Part shown: in pieces, positions 24,043 through 31,482 of the stretch | Layout of the letters: every line of letters begins with the position of its first letter | Numbering within the stretch: the first letter of the stretch is position 1 | NCBI RefSeq assembly: GCF_022095675.1 | Contig: NZ_JAHYSG010000063.1 | Span: 1 to 64,000 of the forward strand | DNA length: 64,000 nucleotides | Reading direction: 5' to 3' | Origin: Dactylosporangium sp. AC04546 | GTDB taxonomy: Bacteria > Actinomycetota > Actinomycetes > Mycobacteriales > Micromonosporaceae | The notes under the pieces: generated by a model | Database searches by the model: none | What the model saw: the letters and a program-made list of their open reading frames with translations, nothing else | Told to the model about the DNA's origin: nothing | Program-made: the position numbers and the translations under genes

Positions 24043-25191
24043 CTAGCTGGAGGGCTGGGGCTTCAGCAGGACCTTGGTCCAGCCGTGCTCGCGGTCGTCG
24101 AACTTGCGGTAGCCGAGCGCGGCCTCGTCGAGTGGCAGCTCATGTGAGACCACGAACGACGGGGTCGCGTGCCCGGTGATGATGAGGTCCCGCAGCTGCC
24201 GGTTGTAGCGCTTGACCGGGCACTGGCCGGTGCCCATCCGCTGGCCCTTGGCGAACATGCGGCCGAAGCGGAAGCCGATGCGGCCCTCACGGGCGCCGGG
24301 CGTTCCGGCGCCGGGGTCGGCGTCGCGGTACACGCCGACGACACCGATGCCGCCGGTGGAGCGCACGACGTCGACCAGGTTGTCCAGGACGAGCGACGGG
24401 TGCTCCTCGCCGCCGCGGTCGTGGGCCTGGTAGCCGACGGCCTCGACCCCGCAGTCGACCCCGCGGCCGTGCGTGGCGTCCATGATCTGGCCGACCGCGT
24501 CGCCCTTGGTGAAGTCGACCGGCGTCGCGCCGACCTTGTTCGCCAGGTCCAGCCGGTCCTGCGCCCGGTCGACGACGAACACCTGGGCCGCGCCGCGGAT
24601 CACCGCGCTGTGCGCGGCCATGAGCCCGACCGGGCCGGCGCCGAAGACCGCCACCTGGTCGCCCGGGCGCAGGCCGGCGAGCTCGGTGCCGTGCCAGCCC
24701 GTCGGGAAGATGTCGGAGAGCATGGTGAAGTCGGTCTCGTGCTCGTTGCCGGGCGGCAGCCGGAGCAGGTTGAAGTCGGCGTAGGGCACGCGGAGGTACT
24801 CCGCCTGGCCGCCGGCGTACGGGCCCATGTCGGAGTAGCCGTAGGCGGCGCCGTCGACGCCCTGGATGGGGTTGGTCCGCAGGCAGAAGCTCGTCCAGCC
24901 GTCGGTGCAGTTGCGGCAGGTGCCGCAGCCGATGTTGAACGGCACCGACACGCGGTCGCCCACGTGGATCCGGTCGATCGCCGACCCGACCTCCTGGACG
25001 ATGCCCATGTTCTCGTGGCCGAGCACGGTTCCCCGCTCGACGTTGGTGCGGCCCTCGTACATGTGCAGGTCCGAGCCGCAGATGTTGGTGGTGGTGATGC
25101 GGATGATCGCGTCGGTGGGCGCCTCGATTCTCGGGTCGGGCACATCGCGGACCTCGACGGTGCGCGGGCCCTCGTAAACGACAGCCTTCAT
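24043..25191 (-). CDS. Zinc-dependent formaldehyde/alcohol dehydrogenase, glutathione-independent type
   Basis: 382 residues of the medium-chain dehydrogenase family. Catalytic zinc ligands lie in TNICGSDLHMYEGR and GHENMG. Structural zinc cysteines lie in CGTCRNCTDGWTSFC. The NAD-binding loop is AVFGAGPVGLMAAHSA. The insert GVDGAAYGYSDMGPYAGGQAEYLRVPYADFN is typical of the FdhA-like glutathione-independent formaldehyde dehydrogenases, which oxidise formaldehyde with bound NAD. Divergent from the NDH-2 gene with a 116-bp gap that holds both promoters. Confidence 0.93.
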   Translation of the reverse strand: MKAVVYEGPRTVEVRDVPDPRIEAPTDAIIRITTTNICGSDLHMYEGRTNVERGTVLGHENMGIVQEVGSAIDRIHVGDRVSVPFNIGCGTCRNCTDGWTSFCLRTNPIQGVDGAAYGYSDMGPYAGGQAEYLRVPYADFNLLRLPPGNEHETDFTMLSDIFPTGWHGTELAGLRPGDQVAVFGAGPVGLMAAHSAVIRGAAQVFVVDRAQDRLDLANKVGATPVDFTKGDAVGQIMDATHGRGVDCGVEAVGYQAHDRGGEEHPSLVLDNLVDVVRSTGGIGVVGVYRDADPGAGTPGAREGRIGFRFGRMFAKGQRMGTGQCPVKRYNRQLRDLIITGHATPSFVVSHELPLDEAALGYRKFDDREHGWTKVLLKPQPSS

Positions 25192-25267
25192 GCGCGATCA
25201 CTGCCCGGCGCCACCCTGGACAAACGTCGCCGAAGACACACGGCGCAGCGCCACCCGCGGTGGTGTA

Positions 25268-25284
25268 CTTGATATGTACGATCA
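25268..25284. promoter_or_regulatory. Weak inverted repeat in the dehydrogenase/NDH-2 promoter gap
   Basis: TTGAT and ATCAA flank ATGTACG in the divergent intergenic region, about 25 nt before the NDH-2 start. The arms are short, so this is only a candidate operator. Confidence 0.25.
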
Positions 25285-25307
25285 ACCGCACCCATCGGGA
25301 GATGTAC

Positions 25308-26627
25308 ATGGCAGAGCAGCAGCGGCATCGCGTGGTCGTGGTCGGCGCCGGATTCGGCGGCCTGTTCGCCACCAAGGCCCTGCGCAACGTGCCGGTCGAC
25401 GTCACCCTCATCAACGGGACCACGTATCACCTGTTCCAGCCCCTGCTGTACCAGGTGGCGACGGGGATCCTGTCCGAGGGCGAGATCGCACCGCCGATCC
25501 GCGAGGTGCTCAAGCGTCAGCAGAACGTCAAGGTGCTGCTGGGGACGGTGACCGAGGTCGATCCCGACCGGCGCACGGTGACCGCCGTGGCCCCCGGCAC
25601 CAGCTACACGGTCGAGTACGACACGCTGATCGTGGCGGCCGGAGCTTCCCAGTCGTACTTCGGGAACGACGGATTCGCCGAGAACGCGCCCGGCATGAAG
25701 AGCATCGACGACGCGCTCGAGCTGCGCGGTCGCATCTTCGGCGCCTTCGAGCTCGCCGAGCTGGAGACCGACCCGGCCGCGATCGAGCGCTGGCTCACCT
25801 TCGTCGTGGTCGGCGCCGGCCCGACCGGCGTCGAGATGGCCGGGCAGATCGCCGAGCTCGCCCACCGCCACCTGCCGGGGCAGTACGACCACATCGACCC
25901 CCGCAAGGCGCGCATCATCCTCATCGATGCGCTCCCGACCGTCCTGTCCACCTTCGGCGACCACCTGTCGACCAAGGCGCTGCGCCAGCTGCACCGGATG
26001 GGCGTGGAGGTCGAGCTGGAGACGAAGGTCGTCGACGTCGACGAGACCGGCATCGAGGTCGAGACGAAGAACGGCCGGCACCGCATCGAGTCGCTGACCA
26101 AGATCTGGGCCGCCGGCGTGGCCGCGCCCGCGCTGTCGAGGCAGTTGGCCGAGGCGACCGGCGCGAAGACCGACCGCGCGGGCCGGCTGCTGGTCAACCC
26201 CGACTGCACCGTGCCGGGGCACCCCGAGATCTTCGCCGTCGGCGACATGATGGCCCTCGACAACCTGCCGGGTGTCGCGCAGGTCGCGATCCAGAGCGGC
26301 AAGCACGCGGCGGGCCAGATCAAGCGCCGGATGGCCGGGCAGGAGACAGGGCAGCCGTTCAAGTACTTCGACAAGGGCAGCCTGGCGACCATCGCGCGCT
26401 TCCACGCCGTGGCGAGCGTCGGCCGCTTCCACTTCGCCGGCCTGCCCGGCTGGCTGCTCTGGCTGGTCGTCCACCTGCTGTACCTCGTCGGCTTCAAGAA
26501 CCGGGTCACCGCGGTCATGCACTGGTTCGTGAGCTTCATCGGCCGCGGCCGCTCCGAGCGGGTCGCGACGTTCCAGCAGGTCTTCGCCCGCCGCGCGCTG
26601 CACGAGTACCGCGACCACCTGCCGTAG
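25308..26627 (+). CDS. ndh: Type II NADH dehydrogenase
   Basis: 439 residues. MAEQQRHRVVVVGAGFGGLFATKAL gives the FAD-binding GxGxxG. TFVVVGAGPTGVEMAGQIAEL (near 180) is the NADH-binding motif. The quinone-site pair is seen in NLPGVAQVAIQSGKHAA, and ADP-binding strands end EIFAVGDMM. The C-terminal hydrophobic helix (LPGWLLWLVVHLLYLVGFKNR) anchors it on the inner membrane face. It passes electrons from NADH to menaquinone without pumping protons. An in-frame ATG two codons upstream is an alternative start. The retron a1 repeat begins 12 nt after its stop. Confidence 0.93.
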   Translation: MAEQQRHRVVVVGAGFGGLFATKALRNVPVDVTLINGTTYHLFQPLLYQVATGILSEGEIAPPIREVLKRQQNVKVLLGTVTEVDPDRRTVTAVAPGTSYTVEYDTLIVAAGASQSYFGNDGFAENAPGMKSIDDALELRGRIFGAFELAELETDPAAIERWLTFVVVGAGPTGVEMAGQIAELAHRHLPGQYDHIDPRKARIILIDALPTVLSTFGDHLSTKALRQLHRMGVEVELETKVVDVDETGIEVETKNGRHRIESLTKIWAAGVAAPALSRQLAEATGAKTDRAGRLLVNPDCTVPGHPEIFAVGDMMALDNLPGVAQVAIQSGKHAAGQIKRRMAGQETGQPFKYFDKGSLATIARFHAVASVGRFHFAGLPGWLLWLVVHLLYLVGFKNRVTAVMHWFVSFIGRGRSERVATFQQVFARRALHEYRDHLP

Positions 26628-26638
26628 GGTGGGCTGGT

Positions 26639-26791
26639 GGCAGCGTGTCCCGAGCTGGCCAGGGGCGACCTTGGCCTCTCCGGGGAAACCCCGGGGGCGC
26701 AGGATTGAGCACCGCACAGCACCGCCGGCCCGACGCAGCGCTCCGCGCAGGCCAGGGCAGGCACGACCGGGTGTCGTCGGGGCACGCTGCC
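26639..26791 (+). ncRNA. Candidate retron msr-msd non-coding RNA
   Basis: a1 (26639-26653, GGCAGCGTGTCCCGA) pairs with a2 (26777-26791, TCGGGGCACGCTGCC) over 15 bp with one G-U. AGC spans the a1 end (26653-26655), the usual context of the branching guanosine. Inside follow an 8-bp hairpin with a GCGA tetraloop (26657-26676), a 9-bp hairpin with an AAA loop (26677-26697; six pairs canonical, the outer three including two G-U), and a longer stem where GCGC-A-GGA (26697-26704) pairs with TCCGCGC (26742-26748), suitable for msd. The block lies immediately 5' of a retron-type reverse transcriptase gene. The fold was done by eye; the exact reverse-transcribed part is unknown. Confidence 0.75.
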
Positions 26792-28009
26792 CTCGCTGAC
26801 GTGTTCCTGGCGACCCCTTCGTGGGAGCGCGCGGCGCTGCTCGCCGCCGGGTACGAGGTCCTGGGCCGCCGGCCGCGCTGGCTGGGCCCGGTGGTGACGG
26901 CGGTGCTCAACGCCTATCGCGAGCCGCCGGCCGATCGGCCGCGTGAACTGGCCTCGTTCGTGGCGGCGCTGGGCCGCGTCCCGGCTCGCACACACGTCGT
27001 GCTCCGCCGCGCCGTGCCCACCCGCGTCGTCCGGATGCGCTGGGACACCCCGCGCCTCGACGACCTGGCCGCCCTGGCCTCGTTGCTCGACGTCGACGGC
27101 GATCACCTCGACTGGTACGCGGACCGCCGCGAGATCAACCGTTCGGCGCCGGACGGGGCGTTGCGCCACTACCGCTACACGTGGACGCCGACCCGGTTGA
27201 TCGAGGCGCCGAAGCCCCGGCTGCGCTCGCTGCAGCGCCTTGTGCTGGACGAGGTGCTGGGTCGCATCCCGGTCCACTCGGCGGCCCACGGCTTCGTGCC
27301 GGGGCGCGACGTGCGGACATTCGCTTCGGTACACCTGGGGAAATCGACGGTCGTAAGGATCGACCTGTCGGCGTTCTTCGCCGGCGTGACAGTGTCGCGG
27401 GTCTATGGCCTGTTTCGCGGGGCGGGGTATCCGGAGCCGGTCGCCCACACGCTGGCCGCGCTGTGCACCACGCGAACCCCGCCGGATGTGCTCCGTGCCG
27501 CGCCGTCGTTCCTGCTGGCGGCGCGGTTGCGGCAGCCGCACCTCCCGCAGGGCGCGCCGTCGTCGCCGGCGCTGGCCAACCTGATCGCGTTCCGCCTGGA
27601 CCGTCGCCTGGCCGGGTTGGCGGTCCGCTTCGGGGCGGCGTACTCCCGCTACGCCGACGACCTGGCCTTCTCGGGTTCGTTCGACGCTCCCCGCCTGGTG
27701 GCCGCGGCGTCGGCGATCGTGGCGGACGAGGGCTTCCAGGTGCATCCGCTGAAGACTCGGGTCCGCGGCCGGGGCGACCGGCAACAGCTGGCGGGCCTGG
27801 TCGTGAACGAGCACGCCGCGGTGCCCCGGTCTGAGTACGACCGCTTGCGAGCGATCCTGCACACGGCGGCCCGCGACGGTCTGGCGGTGGCCAACCGGGC
27901 GGACCACCCGGACTTCCGGGCGTACCTTGCGGGCCGGATCGCGTGGGTGGGCCGCGACCACCCGTCAAGGGCCGCCAAGCTGGCCCGCCTGTTCGCCGCC
28001 CTCCCCTGA
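26771..28009 (+). CDS. Retron-type reverse transcriptase
   Basis: 412 residues from GTG 26771. The polymerase core has VVRIDLSAFF (first catalytic Asp at 198), HLPQGAPSSPALANL (257-271) and YSRYADDLAFSG (YADD 294-297, the remaining Asp pair). Retron-diagnostic regions are present in altered form: FASVH (184-188) where NAxxH is expected, and LAGLVVN (340-346) where VTGLVVN is usual. About 150 N-terminal residues (PRWLGPVVTAVLNAYREPP; DHLDWYADRREINR; HYRYTWTP) are typical of actinobacterial and myxobacterial retron enzymes. It should copy the adjacent msd RNA into branched msDNA. The start is uncertain: GTG 26771 makes the gene overlap a2; GTG 26801 avoids this and TTG 26705 lies inside the RNA. 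No fused effector domain. Confidence 0.9.
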   Translation: MSSGHAALADVFLATPSWERAALLAAGYEVLGRRPRWLGPVVTAVLNAYREPPADRPRELASFVAALGRVPARTHVVLRRAVPTRVVRMRWDTPRLDDLAALASLLDVDGDHLDWYADRREINRSAPDGALRHYRYTWTPTRLIEAPKPRLRSLQRLVLDEVLGRIPVHSAAHGFVPGRDVRTFASVHLGKSTVVRIDLSAFFAGVTVSRVYGLFRGAGYPEPVAHTLAALCTTRTPPDVLRAAPSFLLAARLRQPHLPQGAPSSPALANLIAFRLDRRLAGLAVRFGAAYSRYADDLAFSGSFDAPRLVAAASAIVADEGFQVHPLKTRVRGRGDRQQLAGLVVNEHAAVPRSEYDRLRAILHTAARDGLAVANRADHPDFRAYLAGRIAWVGRDHPSRAAKLARLFAALP

Positions 28010-28023
28010 CCGCGCTGTTCGGC

Positions 28024-28419
28024 TCAGTCGGTGGGCGTGGTGAGGGTGTACGCCTCGGCCGGATAGATCAGCGCCGGGAGTCCGGGCAGCGAGATCTCGA
28101 ACACCGGCAGCCCGGGTGACCAGCCGTGGGCTTCGGCCTCGGGCCGGGTGGCCGGCCGGGCATTGACTTCGGCGCCGGCGGGGAGTGCGACGGTGGCCTT
28201 GTCGAGCGGCGCCTTGACGGAGGCGGTGCGGCCGCGGGCGGTGCACAGCAGCCCCTCGCGGACGAGCTCGGCGATGGCGGCGCGGACGGTGTCGCGTTTG
28301 CAGTTGAAGGTGGCGGCGATGACGCTCTCACTGGGCAGGCTGGCGCCGGGCGGGAACTGGCGGGTGGCGATGCGCCGCCGGAGCTCGTTGGCGACGTCCT
28401 GGTATTTGGCGGGTGCCAT
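28024..28419 (-). CDS. Short GntR-family regulator
   Basis: 131 residues. A GntR winged helix occupies 1-75: YQDVANELRRRIATRQFPPGASLPSESVIAATFNCKRDTVRAAIAELVREGLLCTARGRTASV. The remaining 55 residues are too short for a UTRA or FCD effector domain, resembling the small GntR proteins common on actinomycete mobile elements. It is convergent with the retron reverse transcriptase gene, 14 nt apart, and is the only gene between it and the YgiC-like operon; a link to the retron is possible but unproven. Confidence 0.88.
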   Translation of the reverse strand: MAPAKYQDVANELRRRIATRQFPPGASLPSESVIAATFNCKRDTVRAAIAELVREGLLCTARGRTASVKAPLDKATVALPAGAEVNARPATRPEAEAHGWSPGLPVFEISLPGLPALIYPAEAYTLTTPTD

Positions 28420-28426
28420 GACCGAA

Positions 28427-28443
28427 CTATAGGGCCATAGGGC
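28427..28443. promoter_or_regulatory. ATAGGGC direct repeat upstream of the GntR gene
   Basis: CTATAGGGCCATAGGGC contains two copies of ATAGGGC 8 bp apart, and CTAT/ATAG also form a short inverted repeat. It lies 8-24 nt before the GntR start, where an autoregulatory site would be expected. Confidence 0.4.
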
Positions 28444-28471
28444 TACTGAAATCTAGTGCGTGAGACGCGGA

Positions 28472-28501
28472 CCGGGGGCCGGCCGGCAGGCCGGCCCCCG
28501 G
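28472..28501. terminator. 13-bp GC hairpin
   Basis: CCGGGGGCCGGCC pairs with GGCCGGCCCCCGG around GGCA, just downstream of the DUF350 gene (minus strand) and upstream of the GntR promoter. Probable terminator of the lipoprotein/GSP-synthase/DUF350 operon. Confidence 0.75.
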
Positions 28502-28524
28502 GGCCGTGGGTGAGCGGAGCTGGA

Positions 28525-29385
28525 CTATTCGACGTAGAGGTTGACCACCGCGCTGATCGGGAGGGCCACCATCACCAGCAGGAACGCCAGCAGGGCCGCC
28601 GCTGCCTTCTGCTGCTGCTCGTGGATCGTCTTCAGCGTGCACTCGCCCGTCAGGACGAACCAGTCGATCACGTAGCGGGCGATGTACAGGCCGACGTACG
28701 CGACGCCCAGCGCCATGCCGAAGCCCGCGAAGCTCTCCGGCCACGTCGTGAAGTCGCCCGCCATGGCGCCGTACAGGATCAGGCCCACCGAGGCCAGGAC
28801 GGCGCCGCTTTCCAGGGCCTCCGTCACGCCGCCGGCGGCCACCGCCTGGCGGAGGTTGCCGCGGACCACCAGGGCGTGCAGGTAGAAGGCGATCACCAGG
28901 CCCGCGATGCCGGCCGCGGTGAAGGCCACGGTGGCCAGGAGGGCCGTGCGCAGGTCGGGGGCCGTGCCCACGAACGTGGCGCGGACCACCAGGCCCAGGC
29001 CCAGGTAGAAGCCCAGGCGGACCAGGGCCATCGGCAGCGGGATCTGGTCCAGCTCGTTCAGCTTCGTCGGGCGGGTGCGCAGCAGGATGATGTCGGTCAG
29101 GACGAAGCCCAGCACCGCCAGCACCGTCGCCCACACCAGGCCGCCGCCGACCCAGGCCAGCGAGCTCCACTTGTCCAGATCCTGGCCGACCAGGCTGGAC
29201 ACGCCGACCACCTGCACGAACACGAAGCCCACGCGCTGGAGCAGGTAGGCCCAGTTGGACGCTATCCACAGCTCGTCATGGTCGTCGAAGGACGTGAGGG
29301 CGTTCAGCAGCCACCAGCCGCCGCCCACGCCCACCACCACGATGAGCACCTGGAGCACCGCGATCAGGGGAGCCAGATCGTTCAT
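28525..29385 (-). CDS. DUF350 membrane protein (YjfL-like)
   Basis: 286 residues with about eight TM helices arranged as two DUF350-like halves. It begins MNDLAPLIAVLQVLIVVVGVGGGWWLLNAL and includes IASNWAYLLQRVGFVFVQ, GRGLVWATVLAVLGF-type helices and HALVVRGNLRQAVAAGGVTEALESGAVL. It is the last gene of a three-gene operon after the ATP-grasp enzyme (30-nt gap). E. coli pairs YjfL with YgiC/YjfC-type ligases in the same way. Role unknown; envelope stress has been suggested for the family. Confidence 0.85.
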   Translation of the reverse strand: MNDLAPLIAVLQVLIVVVGVGGGWWLLNALTSFDDHDELWIASNWAYLLQRVGFVFVQVVGVSSLVGQDLDKWSSLAWVGGGLVWATVLAVLGFVLTDIILLRTRPTKLNELDQIPLPMALVRLGFYLGLGLVVRATFVGTAPDLRTALLATVAFTAAGIAGLVIAFYLHALVVRGNLRQAVAAGGVTEALESGAVLASVGLILYGAMAGDFTTWPESFAGFGMALGVAYVGLYIARYVIDWFVLTGECTLKTIHEQQQKAAAALLAFLLVMVALPISAVVNLYVE

Positions 29386-29415
29386 GGCTGTCGTTTCTCC
29401 TCGGCCGGCGCCTAG

Positions 29416-30711
29416 TCAGCCGGAATGGTCGATGGTGTGGGGGACGAAGTGGCTCAGATTGTCGGTCACCAGGCCGGCGCTCTCGCGGATGCCGAGCCCC
29501 GCGGGTTCGCCGTCGATCATCCAGATGCCGAGGACCGGATGCCAGGTAGCGCCGCGCTCGTCGGGGAAGGCGGGCAGCGGGGCGTAGGTCTGGCAGACGA
29601 ACGGGCCGTCCTCGTACGGGCCCGGCGTGGTCAGCCGGACCTGCCCGTCGACGACGATGGAGACGTTGGCGCCCTCCCGGCCGAGCAGCGGCTTGCGCAC
29701 GTAGTCGGTCATCCAGGAGGGACGCTCGTGCTCGAAGTACGCCGGCAGTACCAGGTCCCGCCGCAGCGGGTCGTCGGCGTACATCTCCCACAGCACCGGC
29801 AGGAGTCCCTTGGTGCTCCAGAGCATCTTGTACGGCGGCTCGATCCACGCGGTGCTGTCCCGCGCGGGGTCGGCCATGTCACGGAAGCACTGCCGGGCGA
29901 AGCGCTCCGTCGTCATCCATTCCCAGGGGTACAGCTTGAACAGCACATGGATGCGTTCGCCGTCGGCGTCGAAGAAGTGATCGCCGGCGGCGACGTCACC
30001 GGCACCGATCTGGTTCATCCACAGGAACTTCACCCGGCAGCCGAGGGGCTCGAGGGCCTGGCGGGCGGTCTCCATGAGGTACTCGGTGTTGAAGAGGTCC
30101 TCGCCGCTCTCGTCCGAGTCGTCGCACGCGAAGTGGATGGTGAGGTTCGGCGGGAGGTGTGGGCGCGACTGGCGGAGCCGGCCGATGTTGCGGATCCAGG
30201 CGGTGACGAGCCGGTCGTGCACCGCATTCCACTGATCCTTGCCCTGCCCGGTTTCGGTGTGCCAGTACCACTGGATCACCGCGGACTCGGGCAGCGCCGT
30301 GGGTGTGTCGGCGTTGAACTCGAGCAACAACGGGCGCGAGCCGTCGAAGCGCACGTCGAACCGCGCATAGACGCTCGGCGAGAAGTCGCCGCGGGAGCGC
30401 CCGCCCGGCTCGGTCTCGTCGTCGTACCACGTGCGGGCGACCTGCTCCCAGGCGAACTCGGGGATGCCGAGCCGGCCCAGCATGCGGTTGTCGAGCATGT
30501 GGTCGCCGGCGGCGACGCACATCTCGAACAGCGTCTCGGCGTCGGTGTGCAGCTGCTCGATCTCGGCCGAGGTGAAGTCGTAGAACGGGCCCTCGCGCCA
30601 GTACTCCACGATCTCACCCGTCGGGCCGGGCGTCTCGTTGTAGAGCAGCCCCTGCTCGACGATGGCCTGCCGGTAGTTGGGCCGGACCGCGCCGTTGGGG
30701 ATCCGGCGCAC
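29416..30711 (-). CDS. Glutathionylspermidine-synthase-like ATP-grasp ligase (YgiC/YjfC type)
   Basis: 431 residues covering the whole GSP_synth domain. Features include FDVRFDGSRPLLLEFNADTPTAL (substrate/Mg site), IHVLFKLYPWEWM, WIEPPYKMLWSTKGLLPVLW (ATP-binding Lys), RKPLLGREGANVSIV and FVCQTYAPLP. The ligase fold joins an amine to a peptide carboxylate using ATP. Actinomycetes make neither glutathione nor trypanothione, and YgiC-type members lack the amidase half, so the true substrate is unknown. It follows the lipoprotein gene directly and precedes DUF350. Confidence 0.9.
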   Translation of the reverse strand: MRRIPNGAVRPNYRQAIVEQGLLYNETPGPTGEIVEYWREGPFYDFTSAEIEQLHTDAETLFEMCVAAGDHMLDNRMLGRLGIPEFAWEQVARTWYDDETEPGGRSRGDFSPSVYARFDVRFDGSRPLLLEFNADTPTALPESAVIQWYWHTETGQGKDQWNAVHDRLVTAWIRNIGRLRQSRPHLPPNLTIHFACDDSDESGEDLFNTEYLMETARQALEPLGCRVKFLWMNQIGAGDVAAGDHFFDADGERIHVLFKLYPWEWMTTERFARQCFRDMADPARDSTAWIEPPYKMLWSTKGLLPVLWEMYADDPLRRDLVLPAYFEHERPSWMTDYVRKPLLGREGANVSIVVDGQVRLTTPGPYEDGPFVCQTYAPLPAFPDERGATWHPVLGIWMIDGEPAGLGIRESAGLVTDNLSHFVPHTIDHSG

Positions 30712-30712
30712 G

Positions 30713-31084
30713 TCAGCCGCCCGACTTGCCGGACTTGCTGCTGCTACCGCCGCTGCCGAACCCGCCGGACACCACGTGGCCGTTGCTGACCTTGCCGGTG
30801 GCGGGCAGGCCGGCGGCCGTGCGGCCCGCCGAGTCGTTGTACGCGATGCGGGTGCCGCCCTTGAGCTTCTGGCCCGGCTTCATCCCGCGCGGGTAGGAGC
30901 CCGAGTAGAAGTAGTAGCCGTCACGCCCGTCGCAGCGGCTGTCCTCGACGATCACGCCGTTGCGGTCGCCGCAGTACACCCGCCGATCGCTGCTGCCGCA
31001 CGCGGCGGTCAGCCCGGCACTCGCCGCCAATGATGCCAACGCGAGGTAACTGCGGCTCAGGGGTACCGCGGTCGATCGCCTCAT
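30713..31084 (-). CDS. Lipoprotein, YgiB-like position
   Basis: 123 residues from ATG 31084. The signal sequence ends with lipobox LTAAC (LAASLAASAGLTAACGSS-like, Cys about 29), so it should be lipid-anchored outside. The mature part has DRRVYCGDRNGVIVEDSRCDGRDGYYFYSG with two further Cys, then a Gly/Ser/Lys-rich tail (GGFGSGGSSSKSGKSGG). The stop lies one base before the start of the GSP-synthase-like gene. This lipoprotein/ligase/DUF350 order mirrors YgiB-YgiC-YjfL of enterobacteria. Confidence 0.82.
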   Translation of the reverse strand: MRRSTAVPLSRSYLALASLAASAGLTAACGSSDRRVYCGDRNGVIVEDSRCDGRDGYYFYSGSYPRGMKPGQKLKGGTRIAYNDSAGRTAAGLPATGKVSNGHVVSGGFGSGGSSSKSGKSGG

Positions 31085-31160
31085 AGGCAGCCACGGTAGA
31101 TGACCATCGCAAGTTATGGGTGTCGACAAACCGCCAGGGTGGGCGCCACTTTCGGCCAGG

Positions 31161-31328
31161 TCAGCGCTCGGCCGGCTGCTCCTGCTCGTCGGCTGGCTGC
31201 TCCTGCACGTGCGGCCGGGGTGACCCGGCGAGCTCGTGCTGGAGGGCGTTGAGGTCGGTTGGCGGGCTGAAGTACTTCAGCTCCCGGGCGATCCTGGCCT
31301 GCTTGGCTTTGGCCCGTCCACGTCCCAT
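31161..31328 (-). CDS. DUF3073 protein (55 aa)
   Basis: A short gene reading MGRGRAKAKQARIARELKYF, then SPPTDLNALQHELAG and an acidic Gln/Glu/Pro tail. This is the DUF3073 signature found across actinobacteria, almost always as a lone small basic-headed protein. Function unknown. The basic N-terminal half suggests nucleic-acid binding. The 150 bp upstream (31329-31482) hold its promoter and no gene. Confidence 0.88.
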   Translation of the reverse strand: MGRGRAKAKQARIARELKYFSPPTDLNALQHELAGSPRPHVQEQPADEQEQPAER

Positions 31329-31482
31329 GCCTGCTCCCCGTGTCTGCCCGGTCGCTCGCCGACCGCTGTGAAGAGTCCGCTCGTGGGCGCAACATTACAA
31401 CGCCGGGGGCGCTGGCGACGAACGGACCTTTCACACGGGCTCGTGTCGGTCGGCTATTCGACCAAACATCGACGGCGGGTGG

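Noticed and set aside
25308..26627. NDH-2 as the retron effector
   Set aside because: It is a complete respiratory enzyme with its own promoter region, and the retron RNA starts only after its stop; nothing links it functionally.
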